Positions 22,719-31,270 of a stretch of 64,000 nucleotides of DNA are shown here, one piece after another. A model generated the notes under the pieces. That model did no database searches. It saw only the letters and a list, made by a program, of their open reading frames with translations, and had not been told where the DNA came from. Within the stretch, counting starts at the first letter, position 1, and every line of letters begins with the position of its first letter. This stretch comes from Hymenobacter sublimis (lineage in GTDB: Bacteria; Bacteroidota; Bacteroidia; Cytophagales; Hymenobacteraceae), in contig NZ_CP095848.1 in NCBI RefSeq assembly GCF_023101345.1, positions 4,304,001-4,368,000 of the forward strand, read 5' to 3'. The position numbers and the translations under genes are program-made.

Positions 22719-25256
22719 ATGAAAGAAAAAGACGAATCCGCCGCCCCCCGCGCCCCTCGCGCGAAGGCAGCCCGCCGCAACGATGCCGCTGTGGCCTCCA
22801 TTTCCAAAGATCTAGTGTTTCGCGTCTTCCGCGACAACCCGGGCAAAGTCTTCTCCTACCGCCAACTCTCCCGCCGCCTGGGCGTGACAACCAAGGAGCA
22901 GCGCGAAGACATTTTTGAACACCTGAAAAGCCTCAAGAAAAGCGGCCTGCTCACGCTGCTGCAAAACGACGACTACCGCCTGACGGATGCCGCCGCTGCC
23001 CAAGCGGCCACCGAGCCCGCCAGTGGCCGCAAAACGCGCCGCAACGAGCGGGAGCCCTTTGCCGGTATGAGCCGCGGTGGGGGCCGGCCCGTAGAAACCG
23101 AGTTCGGTCAGGACCCCGTGGTGCACCGCCGCCGGGAGGCTGGTTTCGACTTCCCTGATGCTGACGGCCCTGCTACCCCTCGCCGCCCGCGGCAGGAAGG
23201 CGGTGGTGAAACCATCACCGGAACCGTGGCCCTGGCTACCGACAAATACGCTTTTGTCATTTCAGAAGAAAGTGAACAGGACGTGCGCGTCTTCACCGAC
23301 CGGCTGAAGTTTGCCATGCACGGCGACACGGTGCGCCTGCGTCTGCGCGGCTCCCGCGACGGCCGCCCCGTTGGCGACGTGGTGGAGGTAGTAAACCGGG
23401 TGCGCCCGGAGCTGGTGGGACGCCTGCACATGCAGGGCGGCATCGGCTTCGTGAAGCCCGATAACCGCAAAATCTACTTCGACGTGTTTGTGCCCTTCGA
23501 GAACCTGAACGGCGCCAACCACGGCGAGAAAGTACTGGTGCGCATTGCTGAGTTTCCAGAGGGTGACGCCGGCCAGTTGCCCGTGGGCCAGGTCGTGCGC
23601 AGCTTCGGCAAGGCCGGCGAAAACGAGGCCGAAATCAACGCCATTATGGCCGAGTTCGGGCTGCCGTTTGAGTTTCCCGCCGAGGTAGAGGAAGAGTCGG
23701 AAAGCATTCCGCTGGAGATTCCGCAGAGCGAGATAGAGCGCCGCCGCGACTTCCGCCACATCACCACCTTTACCATCGACCCGGTTGATGCCAAGGACTT
23801 CGACGATGCGCTTTCCATTCAGAAACTCGAAAACGGGCACTGGGAAATTGGCGTGCACATTGCCGACGTGACGCACTACGTGCAACCCGGTATGGCCCTG
23901 GAAAAGGAGGCGCGCTACCGTGCTACCTCCGTCTACCTCGTGGACCGTGTGATTCCTATGCTGCCCGAGCGCCTCAGCAACGGCCTCTGCTCCCTGCGCC
24001 CCCACGAGGACAAGCTGACCTTCTCGGCTGTGTTTGAGCTCGACGAAAAGGGCAAGCTCTACAACTCTTGGTTTGGCAAAACCATCATTCACTCCGACCG
24101 CCGCTTTGCTTACGAAGAGGCCCAGGAGCGCATTGAAGGGCTGGAGGCGGACTACACCGCCGAGATTCAGCTGATGAACGACATTGCCAAGAAGCTTTGC
24201 GCCGCCCGCTTTAAGCAGGGCGCCATCAGCTTCGAAACCCAGGAGGTGAAGTTCAAGCTGGATGAGCAGGGTAAGCCGCTGGGCGTGTATGTAAAGGAGC
24301 GCAAGGACGCCCACAAGATGATTGAGGAGTTCATGCTGCTAGCCAACCGCAAGGTGGCCGAGTTTGTGTTCAAGCTCAAGAATCGGAAGCCGCGCTTCAC
24401 CATGGTGTACCGCGTGCACGACGCCCCCGACGAGGAACGTCTGGCCAACTTTGCCCTCTTCGCCCAGAAGTTTGGCCACCAGCTCGACCTCTCGAATCCG
24501 AAGAAGCTGAGCACGGAGCTAAACGATTTGAGCAGCGAGGTAGTCGGCCGCCCGGAGCAGAACGTCATCCAGACGCTCGCCATCCGGACCATGGCCAAGG
24601 CCACCTATACTACCGATCCGCGCGGGCACTTTGGCCTGGCCTTCGAGCACTATTCGCACTTCACTTCGCCGATTCGCCGCTACCCCGACATGATGGCCCA
24701 CCGCCTGCTGGAGCATTACTTGGAGGGCGGTAAGAACGTGGAAGTGGAGCCCATTGAGGAAGAGTGCAAGCACTCTTCGGAGCGCGAGAAGCTGGCCGCC
24801 AATGCCGAGCGTGCCAGCATCAAGTACAAGCAAGTCGAGTTCCTACAGGACCGTATCGGCGACACATTTACGGGCGTGGTGTCGGGCCTGACCGAGTGGG
24901 GTCTCTACGTCGAAATCGAGGAGAACAAGTGCGAGGGCATGGTACGGGTAGCCGACATCCCCGGCGACTTCTTCGAGCTAGACAAGAACAACTACCGCCT
25001 CGTAGGTCAGCGCAGCAAGCGCATCATCCAGTTCGGCGACGAGCTGCAGGTGGTGGTCAAATCGGCCAACCTACTGGACCGCACCATCGACTTTGAGCTG
25101 GTGGACAACCGACCTGATGCCGTGAAGAACCGGGAGCGGGAGGAGCGCGACGCTGGTCGGGAAAGCCGCCGTGGCTACCGCCCTGAGCGCAGCGGCGGAG
25201 GCCACAAAGGCGGCAAAGGTGGCCGCCCCGGAGGCGAGAGCAAGCGTCGGCGGTAA
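22719..25256 (+). CDS. rnr: Ribonuclease R
   Basis: An 845-residue processive 3'-to-5' exoribonuclease that degrades structured RNA and takes part in ribosome and tmRNA quality control. ATG 22719 begins MKEKDESAAPRAPRAKAARR; the open frame further upstream overlaps the preceding gene and is not used. Domains: lysine/arginine-rich start, a winged-helix HTH_12-like unit (residues 28-88), cold-shock OB domains, the RNB catalytic domain with DPVDAKDFDDALSI (near residue 354) holding the metal-binding aspartates, and a C-terminal S1 domain (GDTFTGVVSGLTEWGLYVEIEENKCEGMV). The tail is R/G-rich with repeats of KGGKGG, typical for RNase R. Transcribed alone, ahead of the repeat at 25283. Confidence 0.97.
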   Translation: MKEKDESAAPRAPRAKAARRNDAAVASISKDLVFRVFRDNPGKVFSYRQLSRRLGVTTKEQREDIFEHLKSLKKSGLLTLLQNDDYRLTDAAAAQAATEPASGRKTRRNEREPFAGMSRGGGRPVETEFGQDPVVHRRREAGFDFPDADGPATPRRPRQEGGGETITGTVALATDKYAFVISEESEQDVRVFTDRLKFAMHGDTVRLRLRGSRDGRPVGDVVEVVNRVRPELVGRLHMQGGIGFVKPDNRKIYFDVFVPFENLNGANHGEKVLVRIAEFPEGDAGQLPVGQVVRSFGKAGENEAEINAIMAEFGLPFEFPAEVEEESESIPLEIPQSEIERRRDFRHITTFTIDPVDAKDFDDALSIQKLENGHWEIGVHIADVTHYVQPGMALEKEARYRATSVYLVDRVIPMLPERLSNGLCSLRPHEDKLTFSAVFELDEKGKLYNSWFGKTIIHSDRRFAYEEAQERIEGLEADYTAEIQLMNDIAKKLCAARFKQGAISFETQEVKFKLDEQGKPLGVYVKERKDAHKMIEEFMLLANRKVAEFVFKLKNRKPRFTMVYRVHDAPDEERLANFALFAQKFGHQLDLSNPKKLSTELNDLSSEVVGRPEQNVIQTLAIRTMAKATYTTDPRGHFGLAFEHYSHFTSPIRRYPDMMAHRLLEHYLEGGKNVEVEPIEEECKHSSEREKLAANAERASIKYKQVEFLQDRIGDTFTGVVSGLTEWGLYVEIEENKCEGMVRVADIPGDFFELDKNNYRLVGQRSKRIIQFGDELQVVVKSANLLDRTIDFELVDNRPDAVKNREREERDAGRESRRGYRPERSGGGHKGGKGGRPGGESKRRR

Positions 25257-25282
25257 GTCAAGCAAGCTTGTCAATACTTAGT

Positions 25283-25386
25283 CTGTCATTCTGAGCAAAG
25301 CGAAGGACCTCACCACATCGGAACAAACCGTTAGTACGGTAGCTGTTCTGGGGTAGTAAGGTCCTTCGCTTTGCTCAGGATGACAG
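25283..25386. repeat. GTCAT-family inverted repeat, complete
   Basis: Arms of 28 bp (25283-25310, 25359-25386): CTGTCATTCTGAGCAAAGCG on the left and a matching right arm with one mismatch. The centre holds a weak inner hairpin. Same type as the partial copies at 1 and 15498. Confidence 0.9.
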
Positions 25387-25471
25387 GCTTTTTTATAGGC
25401 TGCCGGCTCTGTCACTCGCCGGCATTCACTTCATCACCCTTCACCTCACTACCCCATCACCTACTCTTGCG

Positions 25472-25479
25472 TACCTTTC
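25472..25479 (+). promoter_or_regulatory. Candidate -7 element for the prenyl synthase gene
   Basis: TACCTTTC, 24 bases before the GTG start at 25504. No good -33 partner seen. Confidence 0.4.
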
Positions 25480-25503
25480 CCATCCGAACTTTTACCCCAT
25501 TCC

Positions 25504-26475
25504 GTGGACCTGTCCCAACTCACTGACCGCATCAATACCGCCCTGGCGCCCCTGCAATACGGCGAGCAGCCCACGGCCCTCTACGAGCCCATTCGCTACA
25601 TCATGGCCCTCGGCGGCAAGCGCATTCGGCCTTTGCTGACCTTACTAGGTGCTCATATCTTTACCGATGAGCTGGAGCCTGCTCTGAAGCCCGCCCTGGC
25701 TACCGAAGTCTTCCACAACTTCACCCTCCTCCACGACGACCTGATGGACCAAGCGCCCCTGCGCCGCGGTCAGGCGACTGTGCACGAAAAGTGGAACCCC
25801 AACGTGGCCATTCTGAGCGGAGACGTCATGCTGGTGCGGGCCTACGAGCTGTTTCTGGACGTGCCTACTGAACTACTACCCCACGTACTCCGCCGCTTCT
25901 CCCAAACGGCCGCCGAGGTGTGCGAGGGCCAGCAGTGGGATATGAACTTCGAGACGGAAACGGAGGTCAGCATTGCGCAGTACCTGGATATGATTCGGTT
26001 GAAGACGGCCGTGCTGCTGGGCTTTGCCCTGGAGCTGGGCGCTCTGCTCGGCGGCGCCTCCCGCCAGGATGCCGACCACCTGCGCCAGTTTGGCGTCGGT
26101 ATTGGGGTAGCCTTCCAGCTCCGCGACGACCTGCTGGATGTGTACGGCGACGCGGCCACCTTCGGCAAGCGCGTGGGCGGCGACATCCTCAGCGACAAAA
26201 AAACCTACCTTCTGCTCACGGCTCAGGCCCAGGCCAGCGAATCGCAACGCATTACGCTGCTTCAGCATATCGGCCAGCCCGTAGCCGATGCCGAAGCGAA
26301 GGTGCAGGCCGTGCGCACCATCTACGATGAGCTCGAAATCCGCCCTCAGACGGAAGCTCTCATCAACGACTACTTCCTGGACGCCTTACAGCATTTGGAA
26401 CGCGTAGCGGCCCCTGAAACGCGTAAAAAACCTCTTCGTCACTTGGCCATGCAACTCATGGAACGGGAGCAGTAG
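25504..26475 (+). CDS. Polyprenyl diphosphate synthase
   Basis: A 323-residue trans-prenyltransferase condensing isopentenyl diphosphate with allylic diphosphates, giving precursors of quinones, carotenoids or undecaprenyl carriers. Start GTG 25504. The first aspartate-rich motif is DDLMD (residues 78-82), and the second is DDLLD in QLRDDLLDVYGD. KRIRP (near residue 40) and the GxLxQxxD-type helix region are in place. F73, five residues before the first motif, is an aromatic residue of the kind that can limit chain length, so a short or medium product (for example GGPP) is possible but not shown. A rhomboid gene follows 34 bases downstream, perhaps in the same transcript. Confidence 0.93.
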   Translation: MDLSQLTDRINTALAPLQYGEQPTALYEPIRYIMALGGKRIRPLLTLLGAHIFTDELEPALKPALATEVFHNFTLLHDDLMDQAPLRRGQATVHEKWNPNVAILSGDVMLVRAYELFLDVPTELLPHVLRRFSQTAAEVCEGQQWDMNFETETEVSIAQYLDMIRLKTAVLLGFALELGALLGGASRQDADHLRQFGVGIGVAFQLRDDLLDVYGDAATFGKRVGGDILSDKKTYLLLTAQAQASESQRITLLQHIGQPVADAEAKVQAVRTIYDELEIRPQTEALINDYFLDALQHLERVAAPETRKKPLRHLAMQLMEREQ

Positions 26476-26509
26476 TGCTACCACTCTTTTCTGACTTCTT
26501 TCAACTTCT

Positions 26510-27139
26510 ATGGAATTGTCTCCTACCCTGATCCTGACCGTGCTGACGGCAGGCATCTCCCTCTACGCCTGGTCGAATCCTGCCTTCCTGGAAAGCTGGA
26601 TTCTGGAGCCCTACCGCGTCAAGCGTAACCACGATTACTACCGCTTCATTACCTCTGGGTTTCTGCACGCCGACTTTGGGCACCTGCTGTTCAATATGCT
26701 GGCGTTTTACTCCTTCAGCCAGATAGTGGAAACCGTATTCTTTGGCGTGTTCGGACCGACGACGGGTCTGCTGTACTTCCTGCTGCTGTACCTGGGCGGC
26801 ATTGTTCTTTCAGATGTTCCTACCTATCTCCGCCACCGCGACGATCCGAATTACCGCAGCCTCGGGGCTTCTGGCGGGGTAGCATCAGTTGTCTTTTCGG
26901 CTATTCTGTTCAACCCCACGGCCGGTATCCGGATTTTTCCAATCCCCGTTGCCATTCCAGGCTTCATCTTCGGCTTCTTGTATCTGGCCTATTCCTACTA
27001 CATGGGCCGCCGCCGAGGCGACAATATCAACCACGACGCCCACTTCTACGGAGCTCTGTACGGTATCGTACTGACCCTCGTCTTGCTACCACGAGTCGGA
27101 CCTCTGTTCTTTGATAAAATCCGAGAATTTGTTAACTAA
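26510..27139 (+). CDS. Rhomboid family intramembrane serine protease
   Basis: A 209-residue membrane protease. The catalytic dyad is present: S121 in LGASGG and H178 in INHDAHFYGALYG. The stabilising HxxxN pair is H58 and N62 in GHLLFNML. About six hydrophobic helices fit the minimal bacterial GlpG-like core. Such proteases cut transmembrane helices of client proteins. The client is unknown, and no partner with a clear substrate appears next door. It lies 34 bases after the prenyl synthase gene on the same strand. The last residues (FFDKIREFVN) form a short hydrophilic tail. Confidence 0.93.
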   Translation: MELSPTLILTVLTAGISLYAWSNPAFLESWILEPYRVKRNHDYYRFITSGFLHADFGHLLFNMLAFYSFSQIVETVFFGVFGPTTGLLYFLLLYLGGIVLSDVPTYLRHRDDPNYRSLGASGGVASVVFSAILFNPTAGIRIFPIPVAIPGFIFGFLYLAYSYYMGRRRGDNINHDAHFYGALYGIVLTLVLLPRVGPLFFDKIREFVN

Positions 27140-27250
27140 GTCACTGATTGTCAAATACTTATTAATATAATACTTGTCTGATAATATCCATTTTAGGTGT
27201 TGTGCGTACAGAACGGCATACTCTCTACCATTCTACACACTCCCTGCACC

Positions 27251-27535
27251 ATGAATAAGCTCGTTTCTTCACTCACCAGCAACCGTTCTTTCACCCTGAC
27301 CGGTATTCTGGCTTTGTTAATGTCGTTTGCCCTGAGCAGCTGCGGCCGCACCCGCAATGCCGATGGCTCCTTGACTACCGCTGGCGTTATTCACTTAATT
27401 CTGGCCGTGTACGCCCTGTTCAAGTTGTTCCAGCAGCCGTGGTCACTCGGTAAGAAGATCGTGTGGGGCCTGATCATTTTTTTCTTCCCCTTCCTTGGCT
27501 CGCTGGCCTTCCTGCTATTCGGTAAGGACAAGTAG
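27251..27535 (+). CDS. Small membrane lipoprotein with PLDc_N domain
   Basis: A 94-residue protein starting at ATG 27251. A hydrophobic signal ends with a possible lipobox (ALSSC, C31). Behind it, two hydrophobic helices separated by FQQPWSLGKKIVWGL and ending GSLAFLLFGKDK match the phospholipase D N-terminal transmembrane module (PLDc_N) also found at the front of cardiolipin synthases. Here the catalytic part is absent, as is frequent in Bacteroidota. Function unknown. It ends at the long hairpin 27546-27600. Confidence 0.75.
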   Translation: MNKLVSSLTSNRSFTLTGILALLMSFALSSCGRTRNADGSLTTAGVIHLILAVYALFKLFQQPWSLGKKIVWGLIIFFFPFLGSLAFLLFGKDK

Positions 27536-27545
27536 TAGGCACATA

Positions 27546-27600
27546 GCTTACACGAAGAAGCCCCGATCCTCAGTGAGGATCGGGGCTTCTTCGTGTAAGC
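27546..27600. terminator. Long perfect hairpin between convergent genes
   Basis: Arms of 27 bases (27546-27572, 27574-27600) perfectly complementary around one centre base. It lies between the PLDc_N gene (+) and the DUF2939 gene (-) and probably terminates from both sides. Confidence 0.8.
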
Positions 27601-27620
27601 CGATTAGGTAACGCGCACGT

Positions 27621-28235
27621 TTACTTGCCTACCAGCCGCTGCTTTTCCAAGCGTGCTACCTGCTTTAGAATGTCGGCCGTGTTAGTGATTTCCGTGGCCT
27701 GCCAATGGTCACCTTGGTCGCGCATCTTCACCTCTAGCACCAACGTTGTGTCGTAGCGAGGCTGCGTAAACTCCAAACCTACCAAGGCTTGCTCGCCTTC
27801 CTCATGGGTGTATTTGACTCCTTTAAACTTGGTATCGGGCCCCACTACTTTGCCCACTACACCTAGCACGGATACGCCCATCGGCTTGGGCGCGGCTGCT
27901 ACGGCCTCTACTGAGCCCGTCTCAACGTAGCGCTGCACTTCCTGGCGGGCTGCCTGGGCCAGCTGCGGCTTCAGTAGGCGCAGAGCTCCCTTCATAGCCA
28001 GGCCACCGGGGTTTAGCATTCCCAGAACCGAGCTTTGTGCCGTAACCTGATCAACCAGATTGCTAGTTACGCTGCTCACATCTACGTAGCGCTCGAACGC
28101 CGCTGGGTTGTGGTCCTGCACTGCTTTTGCGGCCTGCAGAAGCGAGTATTCCGGTCCCGTAGTCAGGTTCTTATAGTAGAGGTAGGCGCCAATTGCCAAG
28201 CCGATAAGTAGCAGGCTCAGGATCGTTTTTTTCAT
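27621..28235 (-). CDS. DUF2939 domain protein
   Basis: A 204-residue protein starting at the ATG complementary to 28233-28235, with a single N-terminal membrane anchor or signal (KKTILSLLLIGLAIGAYLYY). The following region LLQAAKAVQDHNPAAFERYVDVSSVTSNLVDQVT matches DUF2939: a helix with a D at each end and the strictly placed VD of the family. The rest is a periplasmic beta-rich part with GVKYTHEEGEQALVGLEFTQPRYDTTLVLEVKMR. It has no known activity. It is transcribed away from the GDPD gene. Confidence 0.8.
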   Translation of the reverse strand: MKKTILSLLLIGLAIGAYLYYKNLTTGPEYSLLQAAKAVQDHNPAAFERYVDVSSVTSNLVDQVTAQSSVLGMLNPGGLAMKGALRLLKPQLAQAARQEVQRYVETGSVEAVAAAPKPMGVSVLGVVGKVVGPDTKFKGVKYTHEEGEQALVGLEFTQPRYDTTLVLEVKMRDQGDHWQATEITNTADILKQVARLEKQRLVGK

Positions 28236-28367
28236 GAGGAAGGAGGTAGGTAGGAAAAAGCCGTACATGGGTAAAAATAGAGGGTTTTTGTCTGGTTCAA
28301 GACTATTTCCCTTAGGCAAAGCTGCCGGAGTCTGGCCCTTATACTTTTTATCTCACTTCCTCTTCAT

Positions 28368-29210
28368 ATGGCTTTCCTGCCTTTTCCTGAAGTACATGGG
28401 CACCGTGGCTGCCGCGGTCTGCGCCCCGAAAACACTATTCCCGCCTTCCTGCATGCGCTTACTTTAGGAGTAGATGTAGTGGAACTGGATGTAGTTATTT
28501 CGGCCGATAACCAGGTAGTCGTATCGCACGAGCCCTGGATGTCGGCCGCTATTTGCCGCACTCCTGCTGGCCAGCCAATTCCTTTCGAGCAGCAGAAGCA
28601 GCACAACGTATACCAGCTACCCTACGCCACCATCCGGCAGTACGACTGTGGCCTTACCCGGCATCCGTACTACCCTGAGCAAATGCCTGAGCCCGCCCAC
28701 AAGCCCTTGCTGCGTGAGGTTGTGCAGGCGCTCGACAAGCTGGCCTTTCAGCTCGGTCGTCGGCCGGTTCGCTTCAGTATTGAACTCAAGAGTACGCCCG
28801 AGGGGGATGGGATATATCACCCAACTCCCTCGCGCTTTTTAGAGTTGGTTCTTCTTGAATTAAGAGCCCTGTCTTTACTGGCTCGCACCACGCTTCTGTG
28901 CTTTGATAAGCGCGTGCTACAAGCCGCCCGACAACTACTCCCTGCCCTGCCTTTATGCTTGCTGGTAGAGGATGAAAAGCCTCTATCAGCCCACCTAATG
29001 GAGCTAGGTTTCATCCCTTCCCTATATGGTCCCGAATTCCGCTTGCTTACTCCAGAGTTGATTACTGAACTGCGTCAGCAGCACATCGACCTAGTGCCCT
29101 GGACAGTAAATGAGCCAGCAGATTTACGCCATGTGTTGGCCTATCAGCCCAAGGGAATTACAACTGATTACCCGGACCGACTGCTGGCACTACGGAGCCT
29201 TGTACTGTAG
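28368..29210 (+). CDS. Glycerophosphodiester phosphodiesterase
   Basis: A 280-residue TIM-barrel enzyme that splits glycerophosphodiesters, releasing glycerol-3-phosphate and an alcohol. The family signature is HGHRGCRGLRPENT (H12, R13, E21, N22), with metal-binding VELDV (E39, D41) and the second catalytic His in VVVSHEP (H54). Later ELKS (IELKSTPEG) and the final barrel strand with WTVNEP and GITTDYPDRL are normal for GlpQ/UgpQ. No signal peptide, so a cytoplasmic UgpQ-like role is more likely. After it comes the AT-rich island at 29.2 kb. Confidence 0.93.
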   Translation: MAFLPFPEVHGHRGCRGLRPENTIPAFLHALTLGVDVVELDVVISADNQVVVSHEPWMSAAICRTPAGQPIPFEQQKQHNVYQLPYATIRQYDCGLTRHPYYPEQMPEPAHKPLLREVVQALDKLAFQLGRRPVRFSIELKSTPEGDGIYHPTPSRFLELVLLELRALSLLARTTLLCFDKRVLQAARQLLPALPLCLLVEDEKPLSAHLMELGFIPSLYGPEFRLLTPELITELRQQHIDLVPWTVNEPADLRHVLAYQPKGITTDYPDRLLALRSLVL

Positions 29211-29322
29211 TGTACTCGGTTATTTCGGCAGCCCTAAGCGCTGATACACTTAGTAGCTAGAACTACTGCTGTCTGGGCCCTGCAGCCGTACTGCAGCTCC
29301 TTTGTATTGCGTGTACACTGTT

Positions 29323-29801
29323 TGTTACAGTTAACAGGTTGATACTTGTAACAAATATGATTTTGTAACATGTATCAGTATACAATAGTTACAATAATAC
29401 AAGTGTAATATGTTTTCATCATGAATCGTATTTGTAGCATGTATATTGTGTATATGTGACACTATGTTATATTTACAGACCCATCCTTTGTCATATTACA
29501 CGTTATGCCACACCAGGGCGAAATACTGCAGGAAGCCATTAAGAACAGCGGAATATCAATTACGCGGATTGTGGATGAGCTGGGTATTACACGCCCTACT
29601 ATCTATCGTAAGTTTAAAGAAGAGACACTTGATTACGCTTTTGTAAAGCGAGTAGGAGATGTAATATCTCACGACTTTTCTCAAGACTTTACAGTTACAC
29701 AGCAGTCTGTTTTGTCATTTGTAACACCTGTTGCTGTTAATAATATTACATCTGCGTCAGATAGAGTTGTAACATCACGTAATGCCGCTCCTCTTGTAAC
29801 A
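29323..29801. promoter_or_regulatory. Array of TGTAACA sites around and inside the HTH gene
   Basis: Exact copies of TGTAACA at 29347-29353, 29364-29370, 29720-29726, 29768-29774 and 29795-29801, and its complement TGTTACA at 29323-29329. Related TGTAATA copies at 29404-29410, 29494-29500 (-), 29660-29666 (within the palindrome GAGATGTAATATCTC) and 29744-29750 (-). Three exact copies lie upstream of the start codon, three in the linker-coding part of the gene. Confidence 0.7.
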
Positions 29802-29903
29802 GAACCGGACCTAGCAAAACAGCTTCTAATGCTTCAGCAGAAGTATATAGCCTTGCTAGAGGCCTATAATGAGCTCCTGTTGAAGGTGTATGGTCCAAAG
29901 TGA
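29505..29903 (+). CDS. HTH DNA-binding protein with C-terminal coiled coil
   Basis: A 132-residue protein starting at ATG 29505. Residues 8-40 (LQEAIKNSGISITRIVDELGITRPTIYRKF) form a Cro/XRE-like helix-turn-helix. Residues 60-102 look unstructured, and 103-128 (LAKQLLMLQQKYIALLEAYNELLL) form a leucine-rich helix for dimerisation. The gene is clearly more AT-rich than its neighbours, and its linker part contains three exact TGTAACA sites; three more lie upstream, so auto-regulation or an architectural role is likely. A parS-like site begins 7 bases after the stop codon. Its partner, if any, is not seen nearby. A transcription regulator is the default call; a role in origin-region organisation is speculation. 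Confidence 0.8.
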   Translation: MPHQGEILQEAIKNSGISITRIVDELGITRPTIYRKFKEETLDYAFVKRVGDVISHDFSQDFTVTQQSVLSFVTPVAVNNITSASDRVVTSRNAAPLVTEPDLAKQLLMLQQKYIALLEAYNELLLKVYGPK

Positions 29904-29909
29904 CAAAAA

Positions 29910-29925
29910 CGTTCCACGTGAAACA
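29910..29925. other. parS-like ParB-binding site
   Basis: The 16-mer CGTTCCACGTGAAACA matches the bacterial parS consensus TGTTTCACGTGAAACA at 14 of 16 positions, with the central CACGTG intact. ParB would load here for chromosome segregation. The site lies about 26 kb from the putative origin. Confidence 0.7.
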
Positions 29926-30157
29926 TATTTGTTCACCCAACGGCAGTTCTACCCGTTACTAATTCAGGTTACTCAACAGCAGCAGGCTTAGCAGAAGCAA
30001 GAGCCGCAAAAAGAAAAAGCAAGCGACTTGTAGCCTCAGATGTTCGTTAGAAACGATGGGCAGGGTAGGAGGGAAAGCTCTAACGTAACGAGCAGCCCAG
30101 TATATGAAGTGAGACTACCTGTACGCTACAACTACCATAGTCTGTCCCTTAATTTTT

Positions 30158-30721
30158 ATGGTTCCCAACAGCCTGCCCGAATACCGCCCGGTGTCCTATT
30201 CCCGAGTAACTCTAACGGAGTTAATGATTCCCTCCTATGCCAATTTCGGAGGGAAGATTCACGGTGGCATCTTGCTCTCGCTAATGGACAAAGTAGCGTA
30301 TGCCGCCGCTTCAAAACATGCCGGCAACTACTGCGTGACAGTGAGTGTAGATGGAGTCAATTTTCTGCAGCCTGTGGAGGTAGGTGAGCTAGTGTCCTTG
30401 CTAGCTTCTGTGAACTACGTGGGCCGTACTTCCCTACTGGTCGGTATCAAGGTGATAGCCGAAGACGTTCGGAATGGTAGCGTGAAACACACCAATACCT
30501 GCTACTTCACGATGGTGGCCAAGGACGACAACGGGAAGCCAACACCGGTACCAGGCTTACTGCTGGAAACAGCCGAGGATACCCGTCGCTTTGTAGAAGC
30601 CATTAAGCGGCGTGAGTTCAAGGAGCAATATGGTCGGGAGTTTGACAATGCTCGTACCAAGCTTGCCACGGAGCAGCAACTCCACCTCCTGCAACAGGAG
30701 CGGTGTCAGCTGGGGTACTAA
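30158..30721 (+). CDS. Acyl-CoA thioesterase, hotdog fold
   Basis: A 187-residue single-hotdog thioesterase of the YciA/ACOT type that hydrolyses acyl-CoA to free acid. The family core is NFGGKIHGGILLSLMDKVAYAAASKHAG with the conserved D (LMDK) and then VTVSVDGVNFLQPVEVGELV, followed by NYVGRTSLLVGIKV and the sheet that ends TNTCYFTMVAKD. The C-terminal 45 residues are helical and charged. The start is ATG 30158. It is convergent with the dciA-recF pair. The 160-base gap after it shows nothing. Confidence 0.88.
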   Translation: MVPNSLPEYRPVSYSRVTLTELMIPSYANFGGKIHGGILLSLMDKVAYAAASKHAGNYCVTVSVDGVNFLQPVEVGELVSLLASVNYVGRTSLLVGIKVIAEDVRNGSVKHTNTCYFTMVAKDDNGKPTPVPGLLLETAEDTRRFVEAIKRREFKEQYGREFDNARTKLATEQQLHLLQQERCQLGY

Positions 30722-30881
30722 GCGCACGTAAAAATCTAGAAGGGGTAGGGGAGGCGCTTGTTCAGCTAAACGCGGAACCGAAAAACTTGCCGCTTGAGTA
30801 GAAGTAAGCCTAGTGGATGGCTGCGTTATCAGGCTTAGCTCACCTAGTAGTAAGGAGCAGTAATACCGAAACGGACGCTAC

Positions 30882-31205
30882 TTACAAGAATACTACCTCC
30901 GTAATAATATCTTCTCCTACCTCGGCATTCAGGTTCTCTAGAACTCGGGTTTTGGCCATGATGAGTTCGTGCTTGAGCGGGGCGGAAGTAAGGCGCACAA
31001 AAAGCTTGTGGTTACTAACGTAAACCTCCTGAGTTTTCATGGCAATGGCTTTGCCCATAACTCGCTCCCAACTGGCAACTACCGTCACTTCATTCAGCTT
31101 TCCTTGCAGCCGGTAGGCGCGCAGCAAAGCCGTAATGCCATCCTTCAAAGGAACGATGTCAGACTTGCGGGAATTTTCGGATGGGAAAGGTTTTTTGAAG
31201 GCCAT
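30882..31205 (-). CDS. dciA: DUF721/DciA family protein (putative helicase loader)
   Basis: A 107-residue protein: MAFKKPFPSENSRKSDIVPLKDGITALLRAY, then WERVMGKAIAMKTQEVYVSNHKLFVRLTSAPLKHELIMAKTRVLENLN. The W-x-x-V-x-G pattern and the KLFVRLTSAPLKHEL strand-helix unit define DUF721, the domain of DciA, which helps load the DnaB replicative helicase in bacteria lacking DnaC. It follows recF on the same strand by 65 bases; recF and DUF721 are often near the origin. Only the DUF721 core is present, as usual for Bacteroidota. The loader role is by homology. Confidence 0.85.
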   Translation of the reverse strand: MAFKKPFPSENSRKSDIVPLKDGITALLRAYRLQGKLNEVTVVASWERVMGKAIAMKTQEVYVSNHKLFVRLTSAPLKHELIMAKTRVLENLNAEVGEDIITEVVFL

Positions 31206-31270
31206 TGTGTTACTTAACGCGCGAAGAAGCAGCTTGTTGTTGCTTCCTCAAAGGTACTGCGGCCCTGCTG

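Noticed and set aside
30040..30387. An open frame overlapping the start of the thioesterase gene
   Set aside because: It runs through the thioesterase in another frame and its product has no recognisable pattern.
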